Shown: positions 1-9,115 of the stretch, piece after piece | Layout of the letters: each line of letters starts with the position of its first letter | How positions within the stretch are numbered: the stretch's first letter is position 1 | Assembly: GCF_947496855.1 (NCBI RefSeq) | Contig: NZ_CANMED010000001.1 | Location: 434,001 to 498,000 of the forward strand | DNA: 64,000 bases | DNA from: an uncultured Aquimarina sp. | Lineage (GTDB): Bacteria; Bacteroidota; Bacteroidia; Flavobacteriales; Flavobacteriaceae | Direction: 5' to 3' | The notes under the pieces: generated by a model | What the model saw: the letters and a program-made list of their open reading frames with translations, nothing else | What the model was told of the DNA's origin: nothing | Database searches by the model: none | Program-made: the position numbers and the translations under genes

Positions 1-567
1 GGTATTATTGCAATTGGTGCTCCACAAAAAGATACATTATACCTCATAGTAAATGAAAAGAATGAAGAAGTTGGTATTGGTCAAACCGGTGAATTATGCT
101 TAGGTGGACCTCAGATAACACCTGGATATTGGAAAAATGAAGAACGTAATATCCAAAGTTTTTTCACAAGAGAAGAAAATGACAAGACTGTTAGGTATTA
201 TAAAACTGGAGACCTTTGTCTAAAAGATGAAGAAGGAGATTTTTTATATGTAAGCAGAGCAGATTTTCAGGTAAAAATTAGAGGATATAGAGTAGAACTT
301 GCAGAAATTGAGTTCCATGCAAAATCCAAATCTGATAAAAAAGTGAATATGGTGGCACTCGACATTACTAATAATTTAGGTAATGCAGAATTAGGTCTAG
401 CCATAGAAAGTGAACCATTTGATACTAAAGAAATATTTGATTATTTTAAAACTAAAATGCCGGACTACATGATCCCTGGGCATGTAAGATTTATAAAAGA
501 ATTTCCGCATAGTATTAATGGAAAGGTAAATAGGAAAAAATTAAAGGAGTATTTTGACATAAATTAG
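1..567 (+). CDS. Adenylation (AMP-binding) domain enzyme, C-terminal part, cut by window edge
   Basis: The reading frame is open from base 1, so about 188 C-terminal residues are present and the start lies outside the window. Visible ANL-superfamily motifs are the GELCLGGPQ and PGYWKNEE stretch, YKTGDL (A7), IRGYRVELAEIE (A8) and the A10 motif NGKVNRKKL with its catalytic Lys. These enzymes activate an amino or carboxylic acid as an acyl-adenylate and load it on a carrier thiol. The substrate-specificity residues lie outside the window. A free carrier protein follows after 9 bases, so the two probably act together. The polysaccharide genes downstream suggest the activated acyl group is attached to a sugar; that is inference. 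Confidence 0.9.
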   Translation, partial: GIIAIGAPQKDTLYLIVNEKNEEVGIGQTGELCLGGPQITPGYWKNEERNIQSFFTREENDKTVRYYKTGDLCLKDEEGDFLYVSRADFQVKIRGYRVELAEIEFHAKSKSDKKVNMVALDITNNLGNAELGLAIESEPFDTKEIFDYFKTKMPDYMIPGHVRFIKEFPHSINGKVNRKKLKEYFDIN

Positions 568-576
568 TAATGAATA

Positions 577-816
577 ATGAATAAAGAAGAGATTTTATCT
601 AAAGTGACGGAAGCATTTGTATCTGTATTAGAACATAAGAATTTTCAACTTACTGACGAGACAACTGCCGCTGATGTAGATGGATGGGAATCTATTACTC
701 ATATGATGATTATATCTGAAGTTGAACAAAGATTTAAAATAAAATTTAAACTTATGGATTTAATGAATATGAGTAATATCGGAGATTTGATAAGTATTAT
801 TGAATCAGAGTTGTAG
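577..816 (+). CDS. Acyl carrier protein
   Basis: This 79-residue acidic helical protein has the length of a stand-alone acyl or peptidyl carrier protein. Helix 2 carries the phosphopantetheine site as W-E-S-I-T-H (Ser39), the variant common in carriers of surface-polysaccharide clusters in place of DSL. It follows the adenylation enzyme by 9 bases and is probably co-transcribed with it. It would carry the activated acyl or aminoacyl group as a thioester for one of the acyltransferases downstream. The cargo cannot be read from the sequence. Confidence 0.88.
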   Translation: MNKEEILSKVTEAFVSVLEHKNFQLTDETTAADVDGWESITHMMIISEVEQRFKIKFKLMDLMNMSNIGDLISIIESEL

Positions 817-1073
817 TCTTAATTGAGTTGCTCATGCATGGTTCTAATTAAAAATTTTTTGGTGATAAAATGTTTGTTTTTTGGTACTTTATAAAATCGT
901 ATATTATGAATTCAGAGATATTTTTGTTGACAATCTGAATTTGAAGGTTTTGTATTTCGAAAAAAATGTAATTAGAGCTTAATGATAACAATTCGGATAA
1001 AAATAAATTTAAATAAATTTTGAAAAAAGGGTATATATAAATAATCGTTATTAACTAAGGTCTATTAAAACAT

Positions 1074-1742
1074 ATGGATAAAATCCTTATAATAGGTGCA
1101 TCTGGTCACGCTAAAGTAATAATAGAAACTGTAGAATTAAACAGAAATTATCAAATTTATGGACTCATAGATTCCTTTAAAACTAAGGGAAGTAAAGTAT
1201 TTGGACATGAGATTATTGGTGACGAAAATTGTATTCTTGATTTATTCGATAAGGGTGTTAATAAGGGAATTATAGCGATAGGAGATAATTGGGATAGGTA
1301 TTTAATGTATAAAAAAATCATAGAATTAGTTCCTGATTTTGAATTTATATCAGTAATTCATCCTTCTTCAGTAATTTCCCCTAGCGTAACGATAGGTGCG
1401 GGAACTGTCATTTTAGCCTCTGTAACTGTTAATGCAGACGCAAGAATTAATAATTTTTGTATTCTAAATACAGGTTGCAATTTTGGTCATGATAGTAGTC
1501 TTTCAGATTTTTCAAGTTTAGCTCCTGGGGTTTCCGTTGGTGGAAACGTGAATATTGGTAAGTGTACGGCAATATTTTTAGGAGCAAATATTATTCAAAA
1601 TATTAATATTGGTATGCATAGTGCGATTGGAGCGGGTTCGTTAATTATAGATAATGTTGAAGATTTTAAGCTGTATTATGGAGTTCCAGGAAAGGAAATA
1701 AGAGTAATAAAAAAAGGGGAAATTTTTTTAAGAAAAAGATGA
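1074..1742 (+). CDS. PglD/NeuD-family sugar O/N-acetyltransferase
   Basis: This 222-residue protein has the two parts of the NeuD/PglD family. An N-terminal Rossmann-like nucleotide-sugar domain starts with IIGASGHAKV. From about residue 95 a left-handed beta-helix of hexapeptide repeats follows. The general-base His sits in NTGCNFGHD (His139), and the C-terminal GVPGK coil is typical. Family members acetylate an amino sugar nucleotide or sialic acid with acetyl-CoA. It is the first of two such genes here (the other at 3593), and the two differ clearly, so they probably act on different positions or substrates. A 257-base gap upstream suggests its own promoter. Confidence 0.85.
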   Translation: MDKILIIGASGHAKVIIETVELNRNYQIYGLIDSFKTKGSKVFGHEIIGDENCILDLFDKGVNKGIIAIGDNWDRYLMYKKIIELVPDFEFISVIHPSSVISPSVTIGAGTVILASVTVNADARINNFCILNTGCNFGHDSSLSDFSSLAPGVSVGGNVNIGKCTAIFLGANIIQNINIGMHSAIGAGSLIIDNVEDFKLYYGVPGKEIRVIKKGEIFLRKR

Positions 1743-1777
1743 CTAGAAAAAGAAAATTATACTTTTAAGAGGCGAGA

Positions 1778-2821
1778 ATGTTAAAAATAAGCGAAATCAC
1801 TTCGAAGAATGATTGGGATCATTTTTTGATAGGAATTAAACACTATGATTTTTATCATACGTTTGACTATCATCAAATAGCGAAGAATGAGAATGATCTG
1901 GCGGTATTGTTAACATACAAAAAAGGAGATTTAGTGATTGGTTTTCCTATTGTTATTAGAAATATTCCCGAAACTACTTATTATGATGCAACTAGTGTTT
2001 ATGGTTATTGTGGCCCTATAGTAAACAAAAACATAGAAGATTTTAATAATGAAGAATTCATAGAAAATTTAAATGAATACTTTAAAAATAAAAATATTGT
2101 ATCTGTATTTAGTCGTCTTAATCCTTTTATTGAAAACCAAAATCTTATTCTGAATAGTTATGGGGAAATAGTTTTACAAGGTAAATTGGTTAATATTGAT
2201 ATTACTGCCAGTGCAGATGTTCAACATCATAACTTTCAAAATAGATTAAGGACTCATATTAATAAGTCTAGACGAAATTGTATCGTTAAAAAAGCAACTA
2301 CTAAGGAAGAAATTTTAGAGTTCATAGATATTTATTATGAAAATATGAAGCGTGTTGATGCCGCATCTTTCTATTTTTTTAGTACAGATTATTTTTTTTC
2401 TCTGATTGCAAGTAAGAGCTTTGAAACAGAGGTTTTACTCGCATTTGATAAAGAAACTAACAAGAGTATTGGAGGTAGTATATTTATAAAAACAAATAAG
2501 ATTATTCAATATCATTTGTCGGGAACAAAAAATGAATATTTACATTTGATGCCAAGTAAGTTATTGATTGATGAGATGAGGATACAAGGCACTGAGCAAA
2601 AATATGAAGTTTTCAATTTAGGAGGTGGGTTAGGAGGTAGCAATGAAGATTCTTTATTTCGTTTTAAATCTTCATTTTCTAAATGTTTTAAAGATTTTGA
2701 AATATGGAAACTAGTAATTAATCAGTCAGTTTATAATGAATTAGTTAAAAAACAAGGACTTATTAATATGATAAACGATATTAATTTTTTTCCGTTATAT
2801 CGATATTCAGAGCATAGTTAA
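1778..2821 (+). CDS. FemAB/GNAT-like acyltransferase
   Basis: This 347-residue protein has the layout of the FemAB-like/BioF2-CelD acetyltransferase group (Acetyltransf_6). A first GNAT-like half is followed by a basic stretch near FQNRLRTHINKSRRN. The second half has the acyl-donor fold and ends in the NLGGGLGG...DSLFRFKSSF signature. It is a paralog of the genes at 5864 and more distantly 6952. Proteins of this type transfer an aminoacyl or acyl group to an amino group, in cell wall or exopolysaccharide chemistry. The adenylation-carrier pair upstream could supply the activated group; this is inference. The start is the first ATG after a 35-base gap. Confidence 0.72.
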   Translation: MLKISEITSKNDWDHFLIGIKHYDFYHTFDYHQIAKNENDLAVLLTYKKGDLVIGFPIVIRNIPETTYYDATSVYGYCGPIVNKNIEDFNNEEFIENLNEYFKNKNIVSVFSRLNPFIENQNLILNSYGEIVLQGKLVNIDITASADVQHHNFQNRLRTHINKSRRNCIVKKATTKEEILEFIDIYYENMKRVDAASFYFFSTDYFFSLIASKSFETEVLLAFDKETNKSIGGSIFIKTNKIIQYHLSGTKNEYLHLMPSKLLIDEMRIQGTEQKYEVFNLGGGLGGSNEDSLFRFKSSFSKCFKDFEIWKLVINQSVYNELVKKQGLINMINDINFFPLYRYSEHS

Positions 2822-2919
2822 ATATGAATCAGTTGTGAAGTTGATTTTAGTTTGGTTAAAAAGAATACCTAAAAGCATAAAATGCTGTTAATATTATCAT
2901 TATAAGTTACATTTGTCAT

Positions 2920-3525
2920 ATGTATTACCCATATATAAAACGATTATTAGATTTCATTATATCTTTATTAGGACTTCTAATGCTTTCGCCTCTTATTTTA
3001 TTAATCGTATTAATATTACTTTTTGTAAACAATGGTAAACCTTTTTTTTTACAGTTAAGACCAGGAATAAATGGAAAGCCTTTTAAAATTATTAAATTTA
3101 AAACGATGTCTGATTTAAAATTAGATGATAGTAACAATGAACATAATATTTCTCGCATTACGAAAGCAGGAGCGTTTATTAGAAAATACTCATTAGATGA
3201 ATTGTTACAGCTCATTAATGTTTTTAAAGGTGATATGAGTTTGGTCGGTCCCAGACCGTTATTGGTAGAATATTTACCCTTGTATAATAATGCTCAGAAG
3301 AAGAGGCATTGGGTTAAGCCAGGTATAACTGGTTGGGCTCAGGTTAAAGGAAGAAATACTATAAGCTGGAATCAGAAATTTGAATATGACGTGTGGTACG
3401 TTGATAATATAAGTTTTATTTTAGATGTTAAAATTTTGCTTTTGACAATTCTAAAAGTTGTTAAAAAAGAAGGGGTAAACACCGATCAAAATGTAACCAT
3501 GAAAGCATGGAAAGGAAATGAATAA
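2920..3525 (+). CDS. PglC-like initiating sugar-phosphate transferase
   Basis: This 201-residue protein is the length of a monotopic phosphoglycosyl transferase. A hydrophobic N-terminal re-entrant helix (about residues 8-34) is followed by KPFKIIKFKTM, the catalytic Asp-Glu in SLDELLQL, and LVGPRPL and KPGITGWAQV. The family moves a sugar 1-phosphate, often diacetylbacillosamine or another N-acetyl sugar, from UDP-sugar to undecaprenyl phosphate at the inner membrane, the first committed step of glycan assembly. PglD-, PglE- and PglF-like genes lie nearby, which fits a diamino-dideoxy sugar as the first sugar; the exact substrate is inferred. Confidence 0.9.
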   Translation: MYYPYIKRLLDFIISLLGLLMLSPLILLIVLILLFVNNGKPFFLQLRPGINGKPFKIIKFKTMSDLKLDDSNNEHNISRITKAGAFIRKYSLDELLQLINVFKGDMSLVGPRPLLVEYLPLYNNAQKKRHWVKPGITGWAQVKGRNTISWNQKFEYDVWYVDNISFILDVKILLLTILKVVKKEGVNTDQNVTMKAWKGNE

Positions 3526-3592
3526 TATTAATTTATCCTTTGACAATAAATTGAATAACCAACGATTAACTTAAATATTGAAGTATAACGAA

Positions 3593-4234
3593 ATGAAAGT
3601 AGTAGAAAAATCTAATAAAATAAGGATTTATGGAGCAGGAGGGCATTCTCAGGTCATTCAAGCTGTATTAGAAGATAATGGGTACGAGGTGACTGATACT
3701 TTTGACGATAAACCTTCTGATAGTCATTATGCTTCTAAAAATGTGACTTCTGGAGCGAGGGGGAATCTAGAAGCATTTCCACATGAAGGACATCCCGTAA
3801 TTGTTGCTGTTGGTATTAATGCAGAGAGAGCAGAAATTGCTGGTTTTCTGAATAGTCGATTCGAGAGGGCAATACATAAGTCTGCCATTGTTGCTTCTAC
3901 TGCAAAAATAGGGCAAGGGACCGTTGTTTTTGCTGGAGCTATAATTCAACCAAATACATCTATTGGCGAGCATGTAATTGTAAATACAGGTGCTAGTATA
4001 GATCATGATAATATTATTGGTGACTTTGCTCACGTTTCTCCCAAGGCAGCTCTATGCGGTCATGTAGAAGTTGGTGAAGGTTCACATGTTGGAGTAGGTG
4101 CTGTGGTTATCCCAAAAGTAAAGATTGGTAAGTGGTGTACAATTGGCGCGGGAACAGTTGTTTTAAAGGATGTTCCAGATTATGCAACAGTAGTAGGGAA
4201 TCCTGGGAAAATTATCAAAATAAAACAATCATAG
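3593..4234 (+). CDS. PglD-like acetyltransferase (second copy)
   Basis: This is an N-acetyltransferase of the UDP-4-amino-sugar type. It opens with the nucleotide-sugar domain motif IRIYGAGGHSQV, and a left-handed beta-helix with NTGASIDHD (His138, the general base) follows. It ends in VVGNPGKII. The frame also allows a TTG start at 3578, but ATG 3593 is a normal start for the family. The base composition is unlike its neighbours: 25 of 60 bases are G or C in the line from 4081, against 15 of 60 from 4261. This may mean strong conservation or a different history. It fits the PglC/PglE/PglF genes of this locus. The next gene starts 3 bases after its stop. Confidence 0.88.
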   Translation: MKVVEKSNKIRIYGAGGHSQVIQAVLEDNGYEVTDTFDDKPSDSHYASKNVTSGARGNLEAFPHEGHPVIVAVGINAERAEIAGFLNSRFERAIHKSAIVASTAKIGQGTVVFAGAIIQPNTSIGEHVIVNTGASIDHDNIIGDFAHVSPKAALCGHVEVGEGSHVGVGAVVIPKVKIGKWCTIGAGTVVLKDVPDYATVVGNPGKIIKIKQS

Positions 4235-4237
4235 TTC

Positions 4238-5806
4238 ATGCTTTTTGAAAATAAAACTAAAATATCTGATATCACTTTTATAGGATCAGGTATTTCTTCG
4301 TCATTTACTATTTTACATTTTCTTGATCGATTAAAAAAACAAGCAATAAGAAAGAAAATATCAATAACTATTATTGATAAATATCCAGAATTTTATACAG
4401 GAATACCCTATGGTGTGAGATCTGGTTTTTCAGTTCTTTTAATTACATCTTTAAAGAATTTCTTACCTGAGCCGGAATTAGGTAAATTTATTAAATGGCT
4501 TAATGTAAATAAAGAATGGCTACTAGAAGAATTTAGGTCTGATGGTGGTGCTTTGTCTTCGGATTGGCTTTCTAAACATGAGGATAAGCTTAAAAATAAC
4601 GAATGGGGAGATCTTTTTATTCCTCGTCGCTTTTTTGGTAGCTACATTGATCAAAAAACAAAGAAGTATATTAAGGAAGCTGAGGAGAGAGATAGTATTG
4701 CGGTAAACTACATTAATACAGAAGTAATTGATATAGATAAGACTGACAAATTATATTCATTATCACTTGGAAATGATCAGGAGATTATTTCAGAGAAAGT
4801 TGTTCTTTCTTTAGGTTCGCTTCCTACCGTACATTTATGGAAAAAAGAAGATTTAATTACAAACGATAATTTATTTTTTGTTAATAATCCCTATAAACCT
4901 TCTTTAAAAGAGGTTTTTGCGCAACTTGAAACTTTCTTAGTAGATAAGCCAAAAAAACAGCTAAATGCTTTAATTGTAGGAGCAAATGCTAGTGGGTTAG
5001 AAATGCTTTATAAACTTAATGATCACGATCATATTAAATCCAAAATTAATAAGTTTACTTTACTTTCTACGCAAGGATTATCCCCGGATTCTATAATTGA
5101 TGAAGAAGGAAAAAAGAGATATTCACCGAATAATTTACTTTCTCTAGCCGATCATGAAAACTTAACAGCTAAGCAAATTGCTGATGCAACTTATAGAGAC
5201 CTAGACTTAGCGGATGAAATTCACTTGGGAGCAGCCTCTACAGTAGATGTTATTTCCAAAGCCTTTGGTTCCCTGTTGAAAAAACTAGATAGGGAAGAGC
5301 TAAAAAAGTTTGCATGTTTATATGGTAATGATATAGGAAGAAGGCAGCGATGTGCTGGGTATCATTATTCTAAAACTATAGAGATTTTAAAAAAAGAAAA
5401 TCGTTTTGATCATATTGCTGGAAGATTTATTGATATAAAGAAAAATGCTGATAATATATATTCTTTAGAATATTTGGATACAAAATCAAAAACCAATAGG
5501 ATAAGCAAAGACTCTGTACATATTATTTTTAATTGTATCGGTAGTACAAACTTAATTGCTTCAGACATACCCCCGTTACTGAAAAAAGTTATAACAAAAA
5601 AATTATGTGCTCCAAATGAATCAAATATAGGTTTTGAGGTTAATGAATCTTTAGAGACATCAGATAATCTGCATATTATAGGACCATTATTAGCAGGTAA
5701 TATTTTTGAAGGAAACGCTGTTTGGCATGTAGAGCACTGCGGAAGGATTATATGGCTTTCGGAACTTTTAGCTGAAAAAGTATATAATTATTTTAATCAA
5801 AAGTAA
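4238..5806 (+). CDS. FAD/NAD(P)-binding protein (NAD_binding_9 type)
   Basis: This 522-residue protein begins with a dinucleotide-binding beta-alpha-beta unit, ITFIGSGISSSF, followed by the strand ending IIDKYPEFYTGIPYG. It has a second Rossmann signature near LNALIVGANASGLEML and a late VHIIFNCIGSTN stretch. This matches the FAD-NAD(P)-binding family (PF13454-like), whose members are mostly uncharacterised flavoproteins related to N-hydroxylating monooxygenases. It starts 3 bases after the PglD-like gene, so the two are translationally close. A role in oxidising the sugar or its acyl decoration is possible, but no reaction can be assigned. Confidence 0.7.
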   Translation: MLFENKTKISDITFIGSGISSSFTILHFLDRLKKQAIRKKISITIIDKYPEFYTGIPYGVRSGFSVLLITSLKNFLPEPELGKFIKWLNVNKEWLLEEFRSDGGALSSDWLSKHEDKLKNNEWGDLFIPRRFFGSYIDQKTKKYIKEAEERDSIAVNYINTEVIDIDKTDKLYSLSLGNDQEIISEKVVLSLGSLPTVHLWKKEDLITNDNLFFVNNPYKPSLKEVFAQLETFLVDKPKKQLNALIVGANASGLEMLYKLNDHDHIKSKINKFTLLSTQGLSPDSIIDEEGKKRYSPNNLLSLADHENLTAKQIADATYRDLDLADEIHLGAASTVDVISKAFGSLLKKLDREELKKFACLYGNDIGRRQRCAGYHYSKTIEILKKENRFDHIAGRFIDIKKNADNIYSLEYLDTKSKTNRISKDSVHIIFNCIGSTNLIASDIPPLLKKVITKKLCAPNESNIGFEVNESLETSDNLHIIGPLLAGNIFEGNAVWHVEHCGRIIWLSELLAEKVYNYFNQK

Positions 5807-5863
5807 TGAAAGAATAATATAAGAATCAATCTATAAACGAATCACTAATAAACCACCCGAGCA

Positions 5864-6955
5864 TTGAACAAAAATTACAAAATACTAATAAAAGATCTTG
5901 ATGACAGTTCGGAAGTTGTGAAATATAAATCACTTCTTAAGAGAGAATGGAATAATAATGTATATTATTCAATTGAGCATTTACGTCATTCTGAAAAAGA
6001 TTCTGATGAATTAAGATGCTTTTTGTTTGAAAAGAATGATGTACCTATCATATTGATGCCCTTTGTTTTAAGGAAGATAAAAATACACGAAAAGGAACAT
6101 CCATATTATGATGTTATTAGTCCATATGGATACAGTGGCCCCTTGTATAATGATGATGTTTCTTCAGAGGATCTTGCTCAATTTTGGGATCATGTAGATA
6201 CATGGTATAAGGAAAACGAGATTGTAACAGAGTTTGTTCGTTTTAGTCTTCATGAAAATCACCAAAATTATTCCGGTTCACTTATAAAAACACTTTCTAA
6301 TGTAAAAGGTCATTTATTAGAGAATTTTGAAGATCAATGGAATGCATTTCTTCCCAAAGTTAGAAATAATTATAGAAAAGCAATAAATTATAATTTGAGT
6401 TTTAAGGTTTTTCATAAAAATCAAATTACTAAAGATGTTATAGAAATCTTCCATGATATCTATGTAGATACAATGACAAGAAATAAGGCGGATAGTATTT
6501 ATTTTTTTTCAGGGACTTATTTTGAAGATCTTATATTATCTAATTTAGATAATTTTTCCATCGTTATTGTCTATTATGAAGACGTTCCAATTTCAGTAGA
6601 GCTTATTATTAATTATAAAGACATAATTTTCGCATTCTTAGGAGGTACTAATGCAGAGTATTTTAGTTATAGGCCAAATGATTTCTTAAGAGTGAAAGTA
6701 ATAGAATGGGCTGTGGAAAATGAAAAAAAATATTATGTGCTCGGCGGAGGAATGAAGGATGGAGATGGATTGTATAAAAATAAAAAGTCACTATTTCCTA
6801 AAGATGATGATGTAATGTTTTGTACAGGTAGAAAAATAGTAAATGAAGAAGTGTATGATGAATTATGTCTGGCTTCAGATAGCGAATATGAAAATATCAG
6901 GAAGGAAGATCTAAAAAATTATTTCTTTCCATTTTATAGATTGAACAATAGATGA
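5864..6955 (+). CDS. FemAB/GNAT-like acyltransferase (second copy)
   Basis: This 363-residue protein aligns by eye with the gene at 1778. Both share a YDVISPYGYSGPL-like segment, the middle region with FFSGTYFEDLI, and the VLGGGMKDGDGLY signature near the end. The only start that keeps the N-terminus is TTG at 5864; the next Met is about 65 residues in. It is probably an aminoacyl- or acyl-transferase acting on the polysaccharide or its precursor. Its stop overlaps the next start in ATGA, so the two genes are translationally coupled. Confidence 0.7.
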   Translation: MNKNYKILIKDLDDSSEVVKYKSLLKREWNNNVYYSIEHLRHSEKDSDELRCFLFEKNDVPIILMPFVLRKIKIHEKEHPYYDVISPYGYSGPLYNDDVSSEDLAQFWDHVDTWYKENEIVTEFVRFSLHENHQNYSGSLIKTLSNVKGHLLENFEDQWNAFLPKVRNNYRKAINYNLSFKVFHKNQITKDVIEIFHDIYVDTMTRNKADSIYFFSGTYFEDLILSNLDNFSIVIVYYEDVPISVELIINYKDIIFAFLGGTNAEYFSYRPNDFLRVKVIEWAVENEKKYYVLGGGMKDGDGLYKNKKSLFPKDDDVMFCTGRKIVNEEVYDELCLASDSEYENIRKEDLKNYFFPFYRLNNR

Positions 6956-8109
6956 AAAAAGACAATATAGATTATTTTTTCGAACTTTTTGAAAAATGTT
7001 CAATTCCAAAACTATTCTCAGAAGTAAACTCATTAGAAAACGATAAATCGATAACTAATCCTAATTATGATAATAGCCTAGAGAAGAATCCAGATAAAAT
7101 GTATTCTGTTTTTTTTATTCCGAATTATTTAAGACCAATTATTAAAAGTGACATTTTTGTAATCAAGAAAGTAGAACAGTTTTTTAAAGGTTACGCTATT
7201 TTTCTTGATGGTTTTGCAAGTGCTGATGCTTATATCAAGCATCGTTTTAGAAGTAATGCAAAAGGAATCAGAAGAAGAATAAAACGATTAGAGTCTTGTT
7301 TTGATATTTCGTATAAGACATATTATGGAGCAATAGAGGGGGAGGATTATGAGTTCTTGATGAATTGTTTAGAAAAAATGTTAGTCAGAAGATTCGAACA
7401 GCGCAATGACGTAAGTCAGAGTCTTTTGAGATGGGATTACTATAAGCAAATGTATTTTTCTTTAATTAATGAAAAAAAGGCATCAATGTTTGTGGCTTTT
7501 GAAGATAATCAACCTATTATCGTTTCCTTAAACCATCATTTTCAAAATAGATTATTTAGTGCAATTTCATCATATGACATTGATTATTCAAAGTTTAGCT
7601 TAGGAAGTGTAGAGATATATAAAAAAATAGATTGGTTGATAGAGAACAATCATAAATCATATGAGATGGGAATGGGAGATCTAAGTTATAAAAGAGAGTG
7701 GTGTAATCATATATATAATTTTGAACATCAAATCATATATCCAAAAAAATCAATTGTAGGTTTTTTTAAAGGAAATATAGAGTATACAAAAGTAAAACTA
7801 AAAGAATTTGTTTTTAAACTTACTTATGTCCGCTATAAAAAGTACAAGACAAAGCGAAAGACACAATCTATCGCTTTTACCGAAGAACATCAAGTCTCTC
7901 CTATAGAGGAGGCAGTTTATGATAAAGGATTACCAACGATAGACTATAATTGCGAAGAACATAAGGGACTTAGAAAAATCGTATTTAATTTTCTTTACAC
8001 AAGTATTGATAATGTTATTAATGTAAAGGTGTTAGAAGTTTCTAAAAAAGAAAAGACTTATTTAATTGTGGGGAGATCGAAGATGCAAAAAGTTACATTG
8101 ATAAAGTAG
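6952..8109 (+). CDS. GNAT/FemAB-like acyltransferase (third, divergent copy)
   Basis: This 385-residue protein belongs to the same broad BioF2/CelD-like acyltransferase group. A basic helix (SNAKGIRRRIKRL) precedes the acceptor region, followed by LLRWDYYKQMYFSL and the closing YEMGMGDLSYKREW signature, where the more usual proteins have a GGG motif. A C-terminal extension of about 110 residues is lysine-rich and not recognised. It overlaps the upstream gene by four bases (ATGA). Its TAG stop directly abuts the stop of the convergent gene on the other strand, leaving no intergenic base. Confidence 0.62.
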   Translation: MKKDNIDYFFELFEKCSIPKLFSEVNSLENDKSITNPNYDNSLEKNPDKMYSVFFIPNYLRPIIKSDIFVIKKVEQFFKGYAIFLDGFASADAYIKHRFRSNAKGIRRRIKRLESCFDISYKTYYGAIEGEDYEFLMNCLEKMLVRRFEQRNDVSQSLLRWDYYKQMYFSLINEKKASMFVAFEDNQPIIVSLNHHFQNRLFSAISSYDIDYSKFSLGSVEIYKKIDWLIENNHKSYEMGMGDLSYKREWCNHIYNFEHQIIYPKKSIVGFFKGNIEYTKVKLKEFVFKLTYVRYKKYKTKRKTQSIAFTEEHQVSPIEEAVYDKGLPTIDYNCEEHKGLRKIVFNFLYTSIDNVINVKVLEVSKKEKTYLIVGRSKMQKVTLIK

Positions 8110-9081
8110 TTATTCTTTGATTAGTTCTTTTTTCTTAAGATATTCACTTATAGCTTTTGCAATCAAATCTCTCCCGTAATTGTTCCAATGTCTATCATAA
8201 ATCAAAGTTGTAGGGTGATCACTTTTTTCAAAATATTCTGAAAAATCAATATAGTTATAATCATTTTCCTTTAAATGAGATATGAAAAGTCTACTAGTAA
8301 TTCTTGAATCTAAAAGAAGTGTAAAACGATTTTTATCATAACCATATTTACTAACAAGACTATCAAAATTAGCTAAATATTGATTTTCTTTCTCTTTTTT
8401 GATACGTAATATTTCCTCTTCACTTACGGATTGGGTTTTAGGTGCAGGGTTTAATATATTCATTAATCGGTACAACAATTTTTGTGGGGAATTCAAAATA
8501 CCAATGCTTTTGGAATACACAAGCAGTTTACTTTTTTTAAGTAATTTATTTATAGGAGATTCTAGTGCCAATCGGCTAGTAACAACCTGATATTCTCCTC
8601 TGGTTAAATCATTAGAGAATTTTATCCCTAAGACAATATGATCAATTGTTTCAAACTCTTCCTTATAAGCATGAATAAGATGTAGTTGGTCTGCAAAATC
8701 ATAGCCTGCATATCCATATTCATACACTTCAATTTCTGGAATAGATTTTTCAACTTTTTTACCGATAGAATTGTAATAGTTTTGATGGAATCCTTCTATA
8801 AATGAATCTCCTACAAGGGCAATTTCTATGTTTTTTTTAGTTGGTGTAAACTCTCGGTAGGAGTTGAATCCAGAGTTGTTTATCCGATATTCAGAGAAAT
8901 TCTGTCTTCTATTTCCTGTTACAGAATAACCATTTTGATTAGGCATCCATTTCTCTACTTTGTATTCATCCAGTATTCTGGTCGGTGTATCTTTTCCTAA
9001 ATGAAAAAGGCGAACTAATAACTCTAATGAAATGAGGAATAGAAAAATATATAAGCCGCTTTTTAGAATAAGTTTTTTCAT
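8110..9081 (-). CDS. SGNH-hydrolase-like, AlgJ/AlgX-type protein
   Basis: I chose the ATG at 9081 because it begins with a clean membrane anchor (MKKLILKSGLYIFLFLISLE). A longer frame to 9159 would overlap the neighbour. The SGNH block I Ser is in LVGDSFIEG, and the Asp-His pair is in the late DRHWNNYG motif. A conserved GYAGYDFADQ segment also fits. AlgJ/AlgX-like proteins work at the outer face of the inner membrane, taking an acetyl group from the MBOAT partner and placing it on a polysaccharide. The MBOAT gene lies directly upstream on the same strand, as expected for such a pair. Confidence 0.75.
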   Translation of the reverse strand: MKKLILKSGLYIFLFLISLELLVRLFHLGKDTPTRILDEYKVEKWMPNQNGYSVTGNRRQNFSEYRINNSGFNSYREFTPTKKNIEIALVGDSFIEGFHQNYYNSIGKKVEKSIPEIEVYEYGYAGYDFADQLHLIHAYKEEFETIDHIVLGIKFSNDLTRGEYQVVTSRLALESPINKLLKKSKLLVYSKSIGILNSPQKLLYRLMNILNPAPKTQSVSEEEILRIKKEKENQYLANFDSLVSKYGYDKNRFTLLLDSRITSRLFISHLKENDYNYIDFSEYFEKSDHPTTLIYDRHWNNYGRDLIAKAISEYLKKKELIKE

Positions 9082-9115
9082 TTTTTCAGTTCCGTTTTTT
9101 AATAAACTTTTATGT

